Origin: Adiantum capillus-veneris
Lineage: Eukaryota > Streptophyta > Polypodiopsida > Polypodiales > Pteridaceae
Length of the DNA stretch: 64,000 nucleotides
Direction: 5' to 3'
Assembly (NCBI GenBank): GCA_014529385.2
Contig: CM043957.1
Span: 67,167,503-67,231,502 of the forward strand
Shown here: positions 44,526-55,854 of the stretch, one piece after another
Layout: each line of letters begins with the position of its first letter
Numbering within the stretch: position 1 is the first letter of the stretch
Notes under the pieces: generated by a model
What the model was told of the DNA's origin: nothing
The model's database searches: none
Seen by the model: the letters and a program-made list of their open reading frames with translations, nothing else
Made by a program: the position numbers and the translations under genes

Positions 44526-44867
44526 CCTTCTTTGGCTATCTGTCATTTCTATAGTGAGTTACCTAACCCTACCAAAATCACTTAAATACTATAGTTATCC
44601 TAACATTTTCACAATACAAAGGCGTGTGTGAGTTAGGGACTTGTCCCATATCTCCATGAGAACCCTCAGCTAGTGAGTGGACTAGTTGAGCCAAAAAACA
44701 AACAAAAACAAAATTTAAAAATATCTTATGGCTCACTCTTTCCGTGTAAATATTTCATCTTCCCTTGGGCCTAGCTATATCATGAATTTGATTATTCCAA
44801 TATTTGGGAGGTATATACATACTATACTTAGGTGTGCATTTTTACTAGGCCTAGGTAGGCCACTTTG
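44526..44867. other. Left flank of the minus-strand copia element
   Basis: AT-rich, no gene recognised. It ends in CTTTG at 44863-44867, the 5-bp target duplication of the copia insertion. Confidence 0.5.
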
Positions 44868-45126
44868 TGATGGGGAGGAGCTGGAAGCACAACGGAAGAA
44901 GAATACGCACGCACATACTCACACACACACCACCATAGCCACACATAGGTTGAAGGCGGAGAGCCAACGTACTCTATGCCCCCTTTATTTCTTCTCTTAT
45001 CTTATACACTAAGGCACAATACACATTGTACTTAGTGTTAGTGGCTCACACAAATTTATAGTTGTACACTTAGGGTTAGTGGCAGTTAGTGATAGGCGGT
45101 CAGCCACATGTCCATTAAACCTAACA
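44868..45126 (-). repeat. 3' LTR of the minus-strand copia element
   Basis: 259 bp ending CCTAACA on the plus strand. It is about 93% identical to 50268-50526 by eye. It contains a short CACACACAC run. Confidence 0.9.
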
Positions 45127-45137
45127 TTCTCCCACTT
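45127..45137 (-). promoter_or_regulatory. Polypurine tract, minus-strand copia
   Basis: AAGTGGGAGAA on the minus strand immediately upstream of the 3' LTR, where plus-strand DNA synthesis would be primed. Confidence 0.75.
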
Positions 45138-45181
45138 GATGGTCAATGTGGGAGACTATAAAAATGGAAGAGCACCACTCT

Positions 45182-45631
45182 TCACACAATGCCCATCAAC
45201 TCACGACAGTGTTGAAACTGATGGCTGGAGAGACTCTTAGTGAGTGCATCCGCTGTGTTCTCTGACGTAGGAATCTTCACTAAATCAAGGCTCTTGTTTG
45301 CCAGGCATTCACGACTGAAGTGATAACGCACATCAATGTGTTTCATTCTGGAATGAAACACTGGATTGTTAGCCAAGGCAATAGCACTTTGACTGTCACA
45401 ATGAAGAATTGGTGTACACTGCTCCAATCCAAGATCTTTCACTAGGCGAGCAAGCCAAATAGCTTCTTTGCATGCTTCACTCAATGCAACATACTCTGCC
45501 TCTGTGGTAGAAATGGATGTACAATCTTGAAGAACAGATCTCCAAGAAATAGTAGAACCAGCAAATGTGTAAATCCAACCTGTTGTTGATTTACGACTGT
45601 CAACACAGCCTGCATAGTCACTGTCTACAAA
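45182..45631 (-). pseudogene. Minus-strand copia: RNase H
   Basis: Typical copia RNase H: FVDSDYAGCVDSRKST, STTEAEYVALSEAC, HCDSQSAIALANNP and a TADALTKSL end. All catalytic acidic residues are visible (D in VDSDYAG, E in TEAE, D in HCDS and D in ADALTK). One TGA (45632-45634) separates it from RT in the same frame. The open part is 45182-45484 plus the preceding stretch back to 45631. Confidence 0.85.
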
Positions 45632-46759
45632 TCATTGAATGGATGACTCTCCACGACCATAGCATAACTGTCTATCTGCAGTGCCACTCAAATATCTGAG
45701 AATCGACTTGACAACATCCGAATGCTTTTTACCAGGGTTAGACATAAATCTGCTGACAACTCCCACTGCATGTGCAATGTCAGGTCTTATAGCCACCATG
45801 GCATACATGAGACTACCACAAGCTGAAGCATAAGAAATTTTAGCCATCGCAGCTTTTTCCTCAGCAGATTTGGGACAATCGTTCTTGCTAAGTTTCAAAT
45901 ATGCAGGCAATGGAGTACTCAAGGCCTTCCCCTTCTGCATGTTGAAACGATCAAGAACCTTGTGCACATACTCTTTTTGAGAAAGGTACAACAACCTCTG
46001 CTTATAATTACGAGTAATGCGCATACCCAAAATGTGATTGGCTTCACCCAAATCTTTCATGTCAAATTGACTTTTCAGCTTGGTTTTCAAGTCAGCAATG
46101 TCCTTCTTAGAATGACCAGCAATAAGCATGTCATCTACATAAATGATAAGCATAATAAGCTGTCCATTTGGTTGTCTTTTCATGTAAAGACATGGATCCT
46201 CATTACTGCGCTTATAGCCTAGGGAACGCATAAATGCATCAAACTTTTGATACCATTGTTTGGACGATTGCTTCAAGCCATAGAGACTTTTCAGAAGCTT
46301 ACAGACCAAATGTTCCTTGCCCTTGAGCACAAACCCTTCAGGTTCCTGCATATAAATCTCTTCCTCGAGATCACCATGTAAGAAAGCTGTAATGATGTCC
46401 ATTTGATCAAGCTCCATATCTTCAATGGCAACCAAAGAAAGCAACATTCTTAGTGTCGTCATCTTGACCACTGCAGAAAAGATTTCCTGGAAATCTACAC
46501 CATATTCTTGCTTGAAACCTTTGGCCACTAAACCAGCTTTGTAATTCTCAACATTGGATGCAATCTTCTTCTTGTAAACCCATTTACAAGGCAAAGCTTT
46601 CCTACCTTTTGTCAATGGAACAAGTTCCCATGTTTTGTTCTTTGCAATACTGGATAGCTCCCTTTTCATAGCATGTTCCCATTGAACCTTATCATTGGCT
46701 AGCATAGCCTCTTTATAACAAGAAGGCTCACCAGTATTTGTTAGCAACAGAAAGTCCAC
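45632..46759 (-). pseudogene. Minus-strand copia: reverse transcriptase
   Basis: An unbroken 375-aa frame. It has the copia RT hallmarks: KALPCKWVYKKK (residues 54-65), DQMDIITAFLHGDLEEEIYM, LYGLKQSSKQWY and the catalytic YVDD box (residues 207-210). It is the best-preserved part of this element. A frameshift separates it from integrase upstream (near 46855), and a TGA ends the frame before RNase H. Copia elements make one polyprotein cut by their own protease. Confidence 0.9.
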
Positions 46760-46854
46760 GCCTGGAACAAACCGTTCTGGCGGATGTGAGACTCTTTGAG
46801 ATCTCCTCGGCTGATCAGAGCTTGTACTAGTCTGTGTAGTAATTGGCTTTGGAG

Positions 46855-48200
46855 CTATCTATGCAAGAGTAATACATCAAAAAACGTCACTTTCCGGAAT
46901 TCAACCTCTTTCGTTGGCTCCCTATGCATCTTGGTCTCATTGAAGACAACATCACTGCTATGGATTACTGATCGACTTTCCGGATCCCATAAAAGATAGC
47001 CAAATTGAACATCTACACCATAGCCAATAAAGATGCATTTCCTGAACTTAGGGTCAAGCTTAGCGTGCAACTCCTTGGGTACATGTGCATAAACTTCGCA
47101 GCCAAATGTACGGAGTTTTCATAAGACAACTTATGTCCTAACCATAACTCCAAAGGTACACAAAACTGTAATGAAGAATGTGGTGATCTATTGATCAAAT
47201 ACACAGCAGTGTATAATGCTTCAGCCCAAAACGCTTGCGATAAATTAGCATGTGATAGCATAGACATAATCCTCTCTTGGATGGTCATATTCATTCATTC
47301 AGCAACACCATTTTGTGCAGGGGTATAAGGAGCTGTAAACTCGCGCTTAATTCCCCTACTTGAACATAAGTCTACAAACTCTTTGGAGACATATTCTCCA
47401 CCATTGTCTGAGCGTAAAGCTTTCAACTTATGTTTAAACTGAGTTTCCACAGTAGATAAGAACTTTTTGAAATAAGAAAAAGTCTCATCTTTAGACTTCA
47501 TGGCATAAACCCAAACATGTCATGTTGCATTGACAATGAATGTAACATAATAAGACGCACCACCATGGGATTTAGAAGGCATAGGCCCACATAAATCACT
47601 ATGCACAAGCTCTAAGGGCTTTCTTTCTTTGTCAAAAGACTGTGTACGATGTGCTCGTGTTTGCTTACCATATTGACAGTGTTCACAAAAGGGAAAATCA
47701 GAAAATGATAAAGACGATAAGTAGCCCAAACGAGAAAGAGTTTCCATTCCCTTCTTTGACATATGACCTAACCGGCTATGCCACAAAGCAACAGTTGGTA
47801 GCTCGGTTACAGATAGAACATTGTTATTGTCAGATACATAAAGAGGATAAAGTGTACCAACTTTAGAACCATGGGCTAAAATAAGATGACCTTTTGCAAT
47901 ACGCCAAGACTGCTGATGAAAAGTGACTCTATAACCCAAGTCATCAAGACGTCCAACTGAAATCAAATTTCGTGTCAAAGCTGGAACATGAATCACATTA
48001 TGTATGGTAAACCTCACCCGATTTTCCATATCCATAGCAATATCACCTATGCCCACAATGTCACAAGAGTAGCTGTCACCTAGAGTAACGGTGCCAATGG
48101 TTTCCTCATATGTAGTAAACCAATGCCTATGAGGTGTGACATGCAACGAAGCGCCCGAATCAAGAATCCATGTATGGGGAACTTCACCACTAACAAGTAG
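46855..48200 (-). pseudogene. Minus-strand copia: protease and integrase
   Basis: The protease active site is WILDSGASLHVT near 48135-48170, in the same frame as gag and just after a TAG at 48201. Integrase follows: the zinc region WHSRLGHM ... CEHCQYGK, then the core with ELVHSDLCGPMP (Asp), LRSDNGGEY (Asp) and AQNGVAE (Glu). In-frame TGAs at 47520 and 47295 and a frameshift near 47115 break it. The final part (46855-47070) reads CIFIGYGVDVQFGY, the usual end of copia integrase. Confidence 0.85.
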
Positions 48201-49181
48201 CTATGCTGGCATAGAACTCTGCAAAGATAGAGTTTCTTGTGCATCATAAAATACATCATTATTTTCAGTCAACATATTGATGTCTTGTGCATCACAATCA
48301 TTTTGCACTATGTTCAGTTCTTCAATCTTAACCGAACTCTTTGGTTTCTCCTCTTTATCATCATTGTCTTTGTCTTTGCCTTTACCTTTGTCACGCTTCC
48401 AAGCATAACAATCCTTCTTTATGTGACCAAACTTATCACAATAATGGCATTGAACATTGCGACGACCAACAGACTTTGATCTACCCTTTGAAGAATCTCT
48501 ATTGCCCTCTTGCTTGGATTCACGATTCCAAGAACGACCTTTACGCTGTTTTCCATCCTTTTGCAAATAATGAGCTTCGCCATGATGCAAGCTATACATA
48601 GCCTTGCAGCGCATTTCCTCTGACAAAAGAGAACTAGTGACATCAATGTACACTAGCGTACCGTTAGGAGCAGAGTTACTGACAGCTGTGCAAAAGATAT
48701 CCCATGAGGGTGGCAACGAACAAAGTAAGAAGATTGATTTCATCTCGTCATCAATATTGATCCGTTGTGTACAAATCTGGGCAAATAGAGAATCAAAGTC
48801 ATTAATATGACTGGAAACACTGGTTGACTCCTTCATGCAAAGGTTAAATAGTTGTCGCATCATGCAAACCTTATTACTTGCCGTATCCTTTTCATAAGTG
48901 TTGCATAACTTTTTCCATAAAGCATAGGTAGATTCACATTCTAGCACTGAAAATTACACTGACTCAACAAGGTGCAATCTAATAGTAGATTTGCATAGCT
49001 CATCAAGATCCTCCCATTGAAACTGAGTCAAATTCATCTCTTCAGTCCGTGTTGCATAAATAATAGGAAATTTATGTTTCTTTTGGACAAGCGCATCTTG
49101 CATCTGATTCTTCCAAAGCTGAAAATTAGTGCCATCAAACTTCTTTATGTCATAAATGTTATGGTCTTTGCTAGTAGACAT
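48201..49181 (-). pseudogene. Minus-strand copia: Gag
   Basis: Starts at ATG 49181 (MSTSKDHNIYDIKKFDG), the standard copia gag start with FDGTNFQLWKNQM. A TAA at 48954-48956 interrupts the frame, which then continues (48201-48947) through MRQLFNLCM, the zinc knuckle CHYCDKFGHIKKDC (C-x2-C-x4-H-x4-C) and an acidic tail. It leads into the protease frame. Gag would form the particle shell and bind element RNA. Confidence 0.85.
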
Positions 49182-50253
49182 GGTGACAAAACTACCAAAA
49201 GATTCTGGGAAAATTTCGACAGAGTCTCCTTTGTATTTGGGACTATGTCAACCAAAATACGAGACAAAATGACCAAGTATGTCACTCACAAAGCATAGAA
49301 GAGAGCAATGCCTCTCAAAAGCACACTGTATAGAGACCAACTGAGGTGCATAAACAGTCAAACTGACCATAGACCGCCAACTCGGCATCAAAAGCACCTA
49401 TACCACTCTATACATATCCTATGGCGAGGCCTCGTAAGGGATGCTCCGGCTACCTGTATCACCGAAGGTATCTCCACATTTGAGAATACCCCAACTGAAT
49501 GAAAAACTCATGCTATCAACCCTCAGCAATGTAGGTTATGTAGCAAAAAATTTATAGCCAAGTCTTAGAAATGGCTATCTTTCGGACCAAGTCTCAGAAA
49601 TGGCCGAGACTGCCGTACTAGCCAAAACATGGCTCCACAAAAGAGTACAATGGTAGTATCCACAAAGACGCACAAGTCTATCAAGACGCTCAAACAGGCG
49701 TCAAAAGCATGTGCCTGCAACTAAACATCCTTGCGGGGAGTCAATCCGCTCTCAAAAGAGCTCAAACACTGTCCAAAGTGTCAACATATGCATGTACGCA
49801 TAAACAATTGGTCCCACTGGAACCATAATATCGCAAGCACTCAAACCTGTAGCGTGTACCTGTACCTGTATCTGTACATGTACCTGTACTCGAAGAAGAC
49901 AATGCTGTCAAGCTCCCACTCTATGTGTGTGTATGAGGCCACTCCGAAAGAGGCTACACACTCCCGAATGAGCTGTGGACTCTCGTAGATGGAAGAGACT
50001 GCAACAATGGTACCTGTAACTGGATATGGAAGCACTGCAGCACAAACTACCACAAGAGGCTGAAAATTTCAGCCCCTGAACCGTAGCTCGAATCGGGATT
50101 CTGATGGCTCGAATGGCTCCGAAAGAGGGGGTAAAACCCCCGGACGCCTGCTCGAAACACTCTCGGGAAGCTGAACTTGCCAATGGCAAAATCGCAATCC
50201 TGTTTGCACTCTTGTAAGTGCGCGCGTGCAAAAATGATTTCGGGAATGAAACG
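49182..50253 (-). other. Minus-strand copia: untranslated leader
   Basis: About 1.07 kb between the PBS and the gag ATG on the minus strand. No gene recognised; the ORF-like stretches on both strands are short and unrelated to each other. A TGTACCTGTACCTGTATC-like short repeat lies near 49855-49890. Confidence 0.5.
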
Positions 50254-50265
50254 GCTTTGATACCA
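50254..50265 (-). promoter_or_regulatory. Primer-binding site, initiator-tRNA-Met type
   Basis: On the minus strand TGGTATCAAAGC follows the 5' LTR end after two bases. It is one base different from the common copia site TGGTATCAGAGC. Confidence 0.85.
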
Positions 50266-50267
50266 GA

Positions 50268-50526
50268 TTATAGGGAGGAGCTAGAAGCAGAACGGAAGAA
50301 GAATATGCACGCACACACTCACACACACACCACCATAGCCAGACATAGGTTGAAGGGGGAGAGCCAACGTACTGTATGCCCCCTTTCTTTCTTCTCTTAT
50401 CTTATGCACTAAGGCACAATACACATTGTACTTAGTGTTAGTGGCTCACACAAATGTATAGCTGTACACTTAGGGTTAGTGGCAATTAGTGATGGGCGGT
50501 CGGCCACATGGCCATTAAACCTAACA
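50268..50526 (-). repeat. 5' LTR of the minus-strand copia element
   Basis: 259 bp, paired with 44868-45126. On the minus strand it starts TGTTAGG. Its right edge is followed by the CTTTG target duplication (50527-50531). Confidence 0.9.
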
Positions 50527-50950
50527 CTTTGCACTTGTACCATCCATAATATATCTTACTATCATCCATGTATACATTTCATGCATTCGATTTCCTCACT
50601 CAAGCTTCCACTAAGATAAGTGTGACTCCACTCTAGCAAAAGTTTTAAAAAATCATTTCAATCCCGCAAGATGAAATTTTTCTTACCTATTATATCTATT
50701 TTTCTTTACAATAGAAAACTAAATTCACAATCACGTACCATACTAATCAATTATTGAGGGACACTTATTTTATTTTATTTTATTTATTAATGCCTCTATT
50801 TCTAGCTCTTTATCCTAAAATTCTATCACAAGTCAATGCACTAGTTTGCATGTTCTTCCCTCTTGTATATATTCTTTTTTCACAATTTTTTGGGCTCATA
50901 ACAGGGAGATACAATTTTTGTGATGAACTCAAGTCTATCCATATAATGCA
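50527..50950. other. Interval between the two copia elements
   Basis: AT-rich with a TTTTATTTTATTTTATTT stretch near 50770. No gene recognised. It ends in ATGCA (50946-50950), the target duplication of the plus-strand copia element. Confidence 0.5.
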
Positions 50951-51273
50951 TGTTGAGATGTCGAGCTCTACATCTTGAGCTGGCATCCACTACGGGTCTT
51001 GGCCGCTTACGACATTTACTCACTGGCGCGTTAAGTGACCGACACGGAGGATCTCTGCCAGTGATTCTACAGCTGGACTACACTTATAGTGCGAGCCTAG
51101 TATGCTTCTAGCGTGTTCACACTTAGTGACCGCATGTACATATGTGCTACTTTTCAGTCTTAGCACTTAGTCATTTTTGTACTCTCTTTTCTGTGAAGAA
51201 GAAGAAGAAGCTTTCCATCTTTGTGTGCTTTGTGCTTGTCTTGTGTAGCTCTCTTGGATCCTCTTTCTTTACA
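50951..51273 (+). repeat. 5' LTR of the plus-strand copia element
   Basis: Starts TGTTGAGATG and ends TCTTTACA. It contains a GAAGAAGAAGAAGC stretch and the repeated TTAGTGACCGCATG context also seen in the 3' copy. Confidence 0.95.
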
Positions 51274-51286
51274 TGGTATCAGAGCC
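51274..51286 (+). promoter_or_regulatory. Primer-binding site, initiator-tRNA-Met type
   Basis: TGGTATCAGAGCC immediately after the 5' LTR, an exact match to the standard plant copia site. Confidence 0.95.
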
Positions 51287-51531
51287 TGGTGCAGGCAAGA
51301 GAGGCTAAGAGAGCAAGAGCATCACAATCTCTTCGTTCGTTTTTCACACAAGTTTCTGAACAGGTCTCCAAAGTGCAGTACACAGAGATTTACTGTACAA
51401 GTACAGTGGTTGTATGTACGCTTGATTGTGGACACTCATTGAGTGTAGAAATCGTTACAGGTACACGATAGCAGGTTCAACAGATTTGCAGGTTTTTGCA
51501 GATTGCAGCTATTTTGTCTTAGTGCTTCAAG

Positions 51532-52158
51532 ATGTCTGACGGTTTCAGTCAGATTGTTACTGAGAAGCTTGAGAAAAATAACTACCCTGCATGGAAGTTC
51601 AGAATAACAAATTTCCTAAAAGGAAAAGGTTATTGGGACTATGTAGAAGGAGACAATGAAAAGGAACCAGAGATTCCCGAGGCAAATGCTACAGTAGAAC
51701 AAAGAAAAGCCTTGAGGGACTGGCAGCAAGGCCAGAGCAAAGTGATGTATTGGCTTTCTATGAGCATCACAGATGGCATGATGGGCTATCTACAGGGTGC
51801 TGGAACCCCCACCATTGCATGGAAAAACTTAGGCAGAGTGTTCGAGGTGAACACCAAGTCCAGGAAGCTTCAACTAAAGTCGGAGCTAAATCAGGTTAAG
51901 AGGAACAACCTCTCAATCAATGATTATGCCTTGAAGATCAAGAGTATCATTGAGGCTCTTGGATCTATTAAAGTCTCAGTGGAAGACGATGACATTGTCC
52001 GTGCATTCTTGGATGGCCTAGGAGATGAGTATGTACATTTCAGGTCTTCCATGAATACAAGAGACGACATCCCCATGTTCCAAGATTTGATTTCTATGCT
52101 TATTCTTGAGGAGAAGAACCTTGACACATCTTCTTCTCATGGCAGAAATAATTCATAA
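51532..52158 (+). CDS. Plus-strand copia: Gag N-terminal part
   Basis: An open frame of 208 aa starting MSDGFSQIVTEKLEKNNYPAW, the usual copia gag start, with LKGKGYWDYV and SINDYALKIKSIIEAL. It ends at TAA 52156-52158, just before an Arg/Gly-rich stretch that continues the same frame (RGRGRGRGRG). The ancestral Gag was therefore longer and contained the zinc knuckle now in the next frame. The start codon is 258 bp after the LTR, normal for this family. Confidence 0.85.
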   Translation: MSDGFSQIVTEKLEKNNYPAWKFRITNFLKGKGYWDYVEGDNEKEPEIPEANATVEQRKALRDWQQGQSKVMYWLSMSITDGMMGYLQGAGTPTIAWKNLGRVFEVNTKSRKLQLKSELNQVKRNNLSINDYALKIKSIIEALGSIKVSVEDDDIVRAFLDGLGDEYVHFRSSMNTRDDIPMFQDLISMLILEEKNLDTSSSHGRNNS

Positions 52159-52895
52159 CAGGCCTTCTATTCTAACTCCAACAGAGGTAGAGGTAGAGGT
52201 AGAGGTCGTGGTCGAGGCCCAAGGGGTTGCAGGGGGCAATTTCTGGAAGGTCAAATCAAAACAATACAGGTGGCAGGGGAAACCAGTCTCAAGGCAGGGG
52301 GAGTCAAAGAGGTCGTGGTGCAGGATCAAGCAGGCAGCAACATACTCCAGATAGCAGAGAATGTTGGACTTGTGGTGAAAGACATCACATGTCACGTGAT
52401 TGTCCAAAGGGAAAATCAAGTGGAAAGAGAGAACAGGGCAACTATGCATCTACTAGCAGAGATGCAGATGACAACAAAAACGAGCGCATGTTTGTTATGC
52501 AGCATGTAATGAATACAATGACTGCAGAGAATTCCACCCAAGATGATGTTTGGTATGTGGATTCAGGTGCCTCTAATCACATGACGTCTCGTGGAGAGTG
52601 GTTTAGAGATATGCGCAAATCAGATGTGTCAGGCTATGTGCAGACAGAAGATGACACAGGTCACCCCATTGCTCATGTAGGGGACATACCCCTAAATACA
52701 AAGAGTGCGAAATCAAAGTACTTAGCAGATGTACTTCATGTCCCAAACATTACGAAGAATCTTGTTTCTGTTGAACAAATGGTTGAGCAGGGTTTGCAAG
52801 TTCGCTTCAATCCGAATGGCTGTTATGTAGAAGATTCCAGAATGGCTGTAAGCTCATCACAGAGGGAAAATGTGTGGGCAGAATGTTTACGCTGA
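52159..52895 (+). pseudogene. Plus-strand copia: Gag zinc knuckle and protease
   Basis: The frame 52227-52895 (222 aa), shifted from Gag near 52215-52240, holds the zinc knuckle CWTCGERHHMSRDC (C-x2-C-x4-H-x4-C), a Gly/Ser-rich linker and the protease with WYVDSGASNHMT (active-site DSG intact) and LADVLHVPNITKNLVSV. A frameshift near 52845 ends the frame, and the pre-integrase region follows in another frame with a stop. Confidence 0.85.
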
Positions 52896-53002
52896 ATGTA
52901 GACATGCCTGAGGTAAAAGCTGCATTATTTGCACAGGGCACAGGTGTTGTGGCTGATGTTGACATTTGGCACAAACGCATTGGCCATGTCAATGAGTAGA
53001 GA

Positions 53003-54025
53003 TTGCGTAGCATGCAATCAAAACAGATTGTAAAAGGTTTGCCCAAATTCAAGGTGGATGGAATGCATAAAGTGTGTACAGCATGCCAGTTTGGAAAACA
53101 GTCAAAGGGCTCATTTCCACATGAGCGCAATGTATGTAAAAAGCCACTTGAGGTGGTGCAAACAGATGTTTGGGGTCCAACTGATACTGCAAGTATACAT
53201 GGTTGCAGGTATTATGTCTCTTTCATTGATGACCGTACAAGGAAAGTATGGGTCTACTTCATGCGTAACAAAAGTGAAGTGTTTGGTCACTTTCAGGACT
53301 TCAAAGTCATGATTGAGAAGGAGACAGATATGCAAATCAAGACATTGAGGTCAGATGGAGGGGGAGAGTACTTCTCCAATGATTTTTCAAATTTTCTGCG
53401 AATGCATGGTATACGCAGGCAGTTTACATGCAGATATACTCCACAACAGAATGGGGTCGCAGAAAGGAAAAACAGGCACATTGCAGAGGTTGCACGTGCA
53501 TTGATGAATGAGAAGAACATGCCTCATCATTTTTGGGCTGAAGCTGTAAATACAGCTGTGTACATTATGAACAGGACACCTACAACTGCGGTGCATGATG
53601 TAACGCCTGAGGAAAAGTTTACAGGTACAAAGCCTGATTTGGCACACTTGAAAGTGTTTGGATGCATAGCTTACATGCATGTACCAGATGAGTTACATAG
53701 GAAATTGGATCCTAAAGCAGAGAAATGTATTCTTGTGGGATATTTCCTTGAACAAAAGGGGTACATGTGCTATAATCCTACTACACAAGAATTACGAGTG
53801 AGTAGAGATGTAGTCTTTGATGAGATGAGCAGCTGGTACAGTAATGCACATGGCACTATTGGGGCTGATGTAAAAGATGATGTGGTCGTACAAAATGTGA
53901 GGCCACAGTCACAGGTTTTGAGTGGACCACAAGAGTCCTCTTCTCGTGGATCTTTTGAGAAGCCATGGAATGGTAGACTACGTATGCAGGTTACTCCACG
54001 AGCAGGTACAGGGAATGTATCATGA
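53003..54025 (+). CDS. Plus-strand copia: integrase
   Basis: An open frame of 340 aa. The Cys pair of the zinc region reads CTACQFGK; its His pair (WHKRIGHVN) lies just upstream near 52970-52995, before a TAG at 52997. The core shows VQTDVWGP (Asp), LRSDGGGEY (Asp) and QQNGVAERKN (Glu), so the D,D,E set is complete. Then NRTPTTAVHDVTPEEKF and KCILVGYFLEQKGY. It ends at TGA 54023-54025 in the same frame as RT. Confidence 0.9.
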   Translation: MRSMQSKQIVKGLPKFKVDGMHKVCTACQFGKQSKGSFPHERNVCKKPLEVVQTDVWGPTDTASIHGCRYYVSFIDDRTRKVWVYFMRNKSEVFGHFQDFKVMIEKETDMQIKTLRSDGGGEYFSNDFSNFLRMHGIRRQFTCRYTPQQNGVAERKNRHIAEVARALMNEKNMPHHFWAEAVNTAVYIMNRTPTTAVHDVTPEEKFTGTKPDLAHLKVFGCIAYMHVPDELHRKLDPKAEKCILVGYFLEQKGYMCYNPTTQELRVSRDVVFDEMSSWYSNAHGTIGADVKDDVVVQNVRPQSQVLSGPQESSSRGSFEKPWNGRLRMQVTPRAGTGNVS

Positions 54026-54058
54026 AAAGGAAAGGAAAAGGTTGATGAACCTCCCTTT

Positions 54059-55804
54059 ATGGCTGATGCATCATCACGTTTTTCACATGTAGACATGGAT
54101 TCAGATGGTTCTCAACAAAGTCTTGATGAGGAATTTGGAATTCCGGCTGTTAGGACACCTGGTGTAAGGAAAGTACAAGAAGATGCTAGAGGGCAAAGGA
54201 GTGACCCAGGACCGTGCAGATCTAACAGAGTCAGAAATCCAGTTCAGAAATTGACTTATGATGGGTATCTAGCGCATCACCAAGCCTACATGGCTAAGGT
54301 GATACCAGATGTGGAGCCCACATGTTTTGAGGATGCAGTTGGAAATGTGCATTGGGATGATGCAATGAATGAAGAGATGGCTGCATTGGAAGCAAACGAC
54401 ACATGGGATTTGGTGCCATTGCCAAGTGGCAAGAAAGCTATTGGCTGTAAATGGGTGTATAAAACCAAGCATAAGGCCGATGGTAACATTGACCGTCACA
54501 AGGCAAGGCTGGTCGCAAAGGGTTATGCACAAACATATGGCATAGACTATGAGGAGACCTTTTCTCCAGTGGCAAAGATGATGACTGTGAGAGCTGTCAT
54601 AGCAGTGGCTGCATCTAGAGGATGGATTATGCATCAAATGGATGTAAAGAATGCCTTTTTGAATGGTGAGTTGCAAGAGGAAGTGTATATGGATCAGCCA
54701 CCTGGTTATGTCGATCCAGGTTACCCAGATTATGTATGCAGGCTTCTCAAAGCTTTGTATGGTTTGAAGCAGGGCTCTAGAGCATGGTATGACAGGATTG
54801 CCAAGTATCTTGTCAGTATTGGGTTTAGAAGAGCTCATGCTGATCATTCACTCTATGTACGTGAGAGTGATGTGGGGATTGTGGTCATTACCATATATGT
54901 AGATGACCTTATTATTGTGGGTGACAATGCTATGGAGATTGACCATGTGAAGGGTCTTCTCAAACAGGAGTTTGAAATGAAAGATTTGGGCGAGTTGCAC
55001 TACTTTCTTGGCATTGAGGTGATCAGGACTCCAGAGGGTGTATGGCTGTCACAGAGACAATATGCTTTGGACATGTTGTCAAAGTATGGTATGGCTGATT
55101 GTAAGCCAATTTCTATTCCCTTGGATGTGAATGCAAAGCTGAGTGCAGAGAAGGGTGATGTTGTTGAGGATGTCAAGATGTACAGGAAGATTGTGGGTAG
55201 TCTAATCTACTTGACTATCACGAGGCCAGACTTGAGCTACACAGTAGGCTTGGAGAGTCCGTTCATGCAGCTTCCGAGGAAGCCACATTTAGATGGAGTA
55301 CGACGCACACTTAGGTATGTGCAAGGGACTCTTGACTACGCATTGTTCTATGCAGCAGATGTGCCATTAGCATTGTATGGGTATACAGATGCAGATTGGG
55401 CAAGTAGCATTGTTGATAGGAGATCTACGAGTGACTTCATGTTCTCTTTTGGGAGTGCTGATGTTACTTGGAGTAGCAAAAAGCAGCCTACGGTTGCTTT
55501 ATCGAGCACAGAGGCCGAGTACAGAGGTGCAGCAATTGCGGCGTGCGAGGTAGCTTGGCTACGCACATTACTTGAGGACTTGGGAGTGCAGGTGGACCAG
55601 CACATTGTCATCCATTGTGACAACCTCAACAGCATGCAGTTGGCTAGGAACCCAGTGTTCCATGCCAGGACCAAGCACATAGAGGTCCATTACCACTACG
55701 TTCGAGAGCGAGCGTTGGCGGGCGACATCAACTTGGTCTACGTCAGCACAGAGGAGCAGATAGCGGATATCTTTACCAAGGCCCTCGGAGCTGAGAAGCT
55801 TTGA
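54059..55804 (+). CDS. Plus-strand copia: reverse transcriptase and RNase H
   Basis: One uninterrupted 581-aa frame. RT: GCKWVYKTKHKADG (129-142), HQMDVKNAFLNGEL (192-205), LYGLKQGSRAWY (233-244) and the catalytic YVDD box (280-283). RNase H: TDADWA (443-448), SSTEAEY (482-488), HCDN (519-522) and ADIFTKAL (569-576). All catalytic acids are present. The ATG at 54059 is an internal methionine; the protein would normally be cut from the Gag-Pol precursor. TGA 55802-55804 ends it 50 bp before the 3' LTR. Confidence 0.95.
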   Translation: MADASSRFSHVDMDSDGSQQSLDEEFGIPAVRTPGVRKVQEDARGQRSDPGPCRSNRVRNPVQKLTYDGYLAHHQAYMAKVIPDVEPTCFEDAVGNVHWDDAMNEEMAALEANDTWDLVPLPSGKKAIGCKWVYKTKHKADGNIDRHKARLVAKGYAQTYGIDYEETFSPVAKMMTVRAVIAVAASRGWIMHQMDVKNAFLNGELQEEVYMDQPPGYVDPGYPDYVCRLLKALYGLKQGSRAWYDRIAKYLVSIGFRRAHADHSLYVRESDVGIVVITIYVDDLIIVGDNAMEIDHVKGLLKQEFEMKDLGELHYFLGIEVIRTPEGVWLSQRQYALDMLSKYGMADCKPISIPLDVNAKLSAEKGDVVEDVKMYRKIVGSLIYLTITRPDLSYTVGLESPFMQLPRKPHLDGVRRTLRYVQGTLDYALFYAADVPLALYGYTDADWASSIVDRRSTSDFMFSFGSADVTWSSKKQPTVALSSTEAEYRGAAIAACEVAWLRTLLEDLGVQVDQHIVIHCDNLNSMQLARNPVFHARTKHIEVHYHYVRERALAGDINLVYVSTEEQIADIFTKALGAEKL

Positions 55805-55845
55805 CGTTTCTGGACTATGCTTGGACTCTGCGACATGCAGAGCTC

Positions 55846-55854
55846 GAGGGGGAG
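55846..55854 (+). promoter_or_regulatory. Polypurine tract, plus-strand copia
   Basis: GAGGGGGAG directly before the 3' LTR, the primer for plus-strand synthesis. Confidence 0.85.

Larger units (their letters stand above)
44868..50526 (-). mobile_element. Complete Ty1/copia element, minus strand
   Basis: 5,659 bp with 259-bp LTRs (44868-45126 and 50268-50526) that on the minus strand start TGTTAGG. The target duplication CTTTG is at 44863-44867 and 50527-50531. The PBS (50254-50265) and PPT (45127-45137) are in the right places for minus-strand transcription. The LTRs differ at about 17 of 259 positions by eye, so it is older than the plus-strand copia. One long gag-pol frame contains at least six in-frame stops and two frameshifts. 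Confidence 0.9.

Noticed and set aside
44890-50410. CA-rich ORFs at 44728-45012 and 50218-50412
   Set aside because: They translate the CACACACAC-containing LTR and its edge and appear in both LTR copies of the minus-strand copia; they are not genes.
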